From NCBI RefSeq assembly GCF_003864295.1, contig NZ_BDQK01000005.1, positions 248,001 to 312,000 of the forward strand: 64,000 nt of DNA. The letters are read 5' to 3'. The notes below the pieces were generated by a model. It saw only the letters and a program-made list of their open reading frames with translations. It did not search any database and was not told the DNA's origin. The DNA comes from Aphanothece sacrum FPU1 (lineage in GTDB: Bacteria; Cyanobacteriota; Cyanobacteriia; Cyanobacteriales; Microcystaceae). This document shows positions 62,905-64,000 of the stretch, piece by piece. Each line of letters opens with the position of its first letter. Positions within the stretch are counted from its first letter, which is position 1. The translations under genes were made by a program, and so were the position numbers.

Positions 62905-64000
62905 ATTGCTGGTTTTTTTAATGGCACTACATTAGCTTCATTACTTTCTCTAGCGACTCGAATTAATAAGGCAGCTAATATTAAACTAGCTAGGGTAGAA
63001 CTGCCCCCATAACTAAATAAAGGAAAAGGTAAACCTGTTGTCGGTAAAGCCCCTGTAGCTACCCCAATATTTAATAAAGATTGTCCTACCATAACCACCA
63101 TAACACCAACAGCTATTAATCGTTTAATTCTATGAGTACAATTCATAGCAACTCGCAGGGCAAAAGTTGCATAAGTGAGTAATAATAACAACAAAGCTAG
63201 ACTACCAACAAAGCCAAATTCTTCAGCGAAAACTGAGAAAATAAAATCAGTATATTGAATAGGTAAATAAAAGAGTTTTTGTTGAGACATCCCATATCCT
63301 ACTCCAAAAGTTTGCCCTGAACCTACGGCCATCAAACTTTGTACTAATTGATAACCATTCCCTAAAGGATCGGCCCAAGGGTCAAGAAAAGCCGTGATCC
63401 TTTTGCGTTGATATTCTCGTAAACTAATACTAAGAACGGCGATTAAAGTTCCTCCTAAAGCGGTTGAAGTTAAATACATTCCAGGGAGTCCTGATGCTAA
63501 AGCAATAAGCCAAAGAGTGATACCACATAAAGCAGTGGTACTTAAATTAGGTTGTAATAAAATTCCGGCTAAGATTAGACCAAAAATGCCTATCCATTGT
63601 AATCGCGTGGCCCAAGAAATTCGATCCCATTGTCCAAAAATTCGCGCACCTTGGAGTACCAGAAAAGGTTTCATTAATTCTGATGGTTGAATCAAAATAG
63701 GCCCTAATTTAATCCAACGAGTTGCACCGTAAACTTCATGGCCTAAACCTGGGACTAAAGTGGAGAGAATTAATCCTAATATTAAAAAAATACACCAAGG
63801 AGCGAGATTAACCAAATATTGTAAAGGTAATCGTACGATAAAATTAAAGCCAATTAAACCGACCCAAGTCCAAATTCCTTGTCGAATAACATAATACCAT
63901 CCATTTCCTGTTTCAGCTTGAGCGACTGCATAAGAAGCCGAAAATAAGGCAATGAAACCGATAGATAGCCATAGCAAAGTAAGCCAACGTAAAAAGCGCG
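62895..64000 (-). CDS. FtsW/RodA/SpoVE-family peptidoglycan polymerase, 5' end outside window
   Basis: At least 360 residues with about nine spans: WLSIGFIALFSASYAVAQAE, TRWIKLGPILIQPSELMKPF (the family W-I-x-L-G), GYQLVQSLMAVGSGQTFGVG and PIQYTDFIFSVFAEEFGFVG. The end has TTGLPFPLFSYGGSSTLASL. These SEDS-family enzymes polymerise lipid II in division or elongation. The in-frame coding continues to the window edge (RFLRWLTL upstream of the internal TTG), so the start is not visible. FtsW is slightly favoured over RodA. Confidence 0.93.
   Translation of the reverse strand, partial: RFLRWLTLLWLSIGFIALFSASYAVAQAETGNGWYYVIRQGIWTWVGLIGFNFIVRLPLQYLVNLAPWCIFLILGLILSTLVPGLGHEVYGATRWIKLGPILIQPSELMKPFLVLQGARIFGQWDRISWATRLQWIGIFGLILAGILLQPNLSTTALCGITLWLIALASGLPGMYLTSTALGGTLIAVLSISLREYQRKRITAFLDPWADPLGNGYQLVQSLMAVGSGQTFGVGYGMSQQKLFYLPIQYTDFIFSVFAEEFGFVGSLALLLLLLTYATFALRVAMNCTHRIKRLIAVGVMVVMVGQSLLNIGVATGALPTTGLPFPLFSYGGSSTLASLILAALLIRVARESNEANVVPLKKPAING

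Overview
The window is cyanobacterial chromosome. It carries a photosystem II D2 gene (psbD), many HIP1 octamers (GCGATCGC), a UPF0367 gene, PEP-CTERM exported proteins, cobalamin and biotin genes, and the accessory families typical of cyanobacteria (Uma2/DUF820, DUF29, Rpn-like nucleases). Low G+C, an unlinked psbD without psbC and abundant short repeats fit a unicellular Crocosphaera/Cyanothece/Rippkaea-type organism. The genus is inference; no rRNA or tRNA gene was seen.

Layout. 0-10 kb: IS4-family element copy 1 between two gene remnants, a CBS protein, a TPR protein, a ferritin-like/FTR1 iron operon, a nitrilase, RuvC, a PEP-CTERM protein and an Rpn-like nuclease. 9-17.5 kb: aroE-moaE, a broken HigA-type gene, cobK with DUF2470, a GT-C-like membrane protein, a nonsense-disrupted Uma2 gene, and a three-gene glycan operon (GT2, GDP-mannose dehydratase, GT4) framed by tandem repeats. 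17.5-32 kb: a structured 6S-like RNA candidate, a pair of M16 peptidases, thiE-thiS-methyltransferase, an O-antigen-ligase-like protein, a GyrA/ParC subunit, a response regulator, a TPR protein and a Crp-family regulator. 32-46 kb: truncated AI-2E transporter, NurA, a DHH-CBS-tRNA nucleotidyltransferase fusion, IS copy 2 inside a helix-turn-helix gene, PmbA/TldE, pterin dehydratase, a RelE-type toxin-antitoxin pair, phosphoglucomutase and alanine dehydrogenase. 46-55 kb: NYN protein, sulfurtransferase, a full partner-switching set (RsbW-, RsbU- and RsbV-like), FtsH, a bicarbonate-permease pseudogene, moaC and a lipoate ligase. 55-64 kb: a shortened DUF262 (GmrSD-like) gene, bioB-bioY-lspA, an FAD oxidoreductase, psbD and the 3' part of an ftsW/rodA gene running off the right edge.

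The strongest signal not explained by ordinary genes is recent, traceable genome decay by repeats. Two IS copies with identical transposases are present. Copy 2 has a clean 9-bp target duplication, and removing it restores a 146-residue gene. A 132-bp MITE sits in a permease pseudogene; removing it and one TA restores the frame exactly. Related MITEs lie elsewhere. Heptanucleotide tandem repeats sit at gene ends and supply the stop codons of at least four genes. A 50-bp tandem duplication copies the start region of a glycosyltransferase. Several genes are broken by one nonsense codon or one homopolymer slip.

I found no clearly new enzymatic system. The partner-switching cluster, the repeat-gene-end relationship and the small coupled reading frames around 52.5 and 54.5 kb are the best candidates for follow-up.
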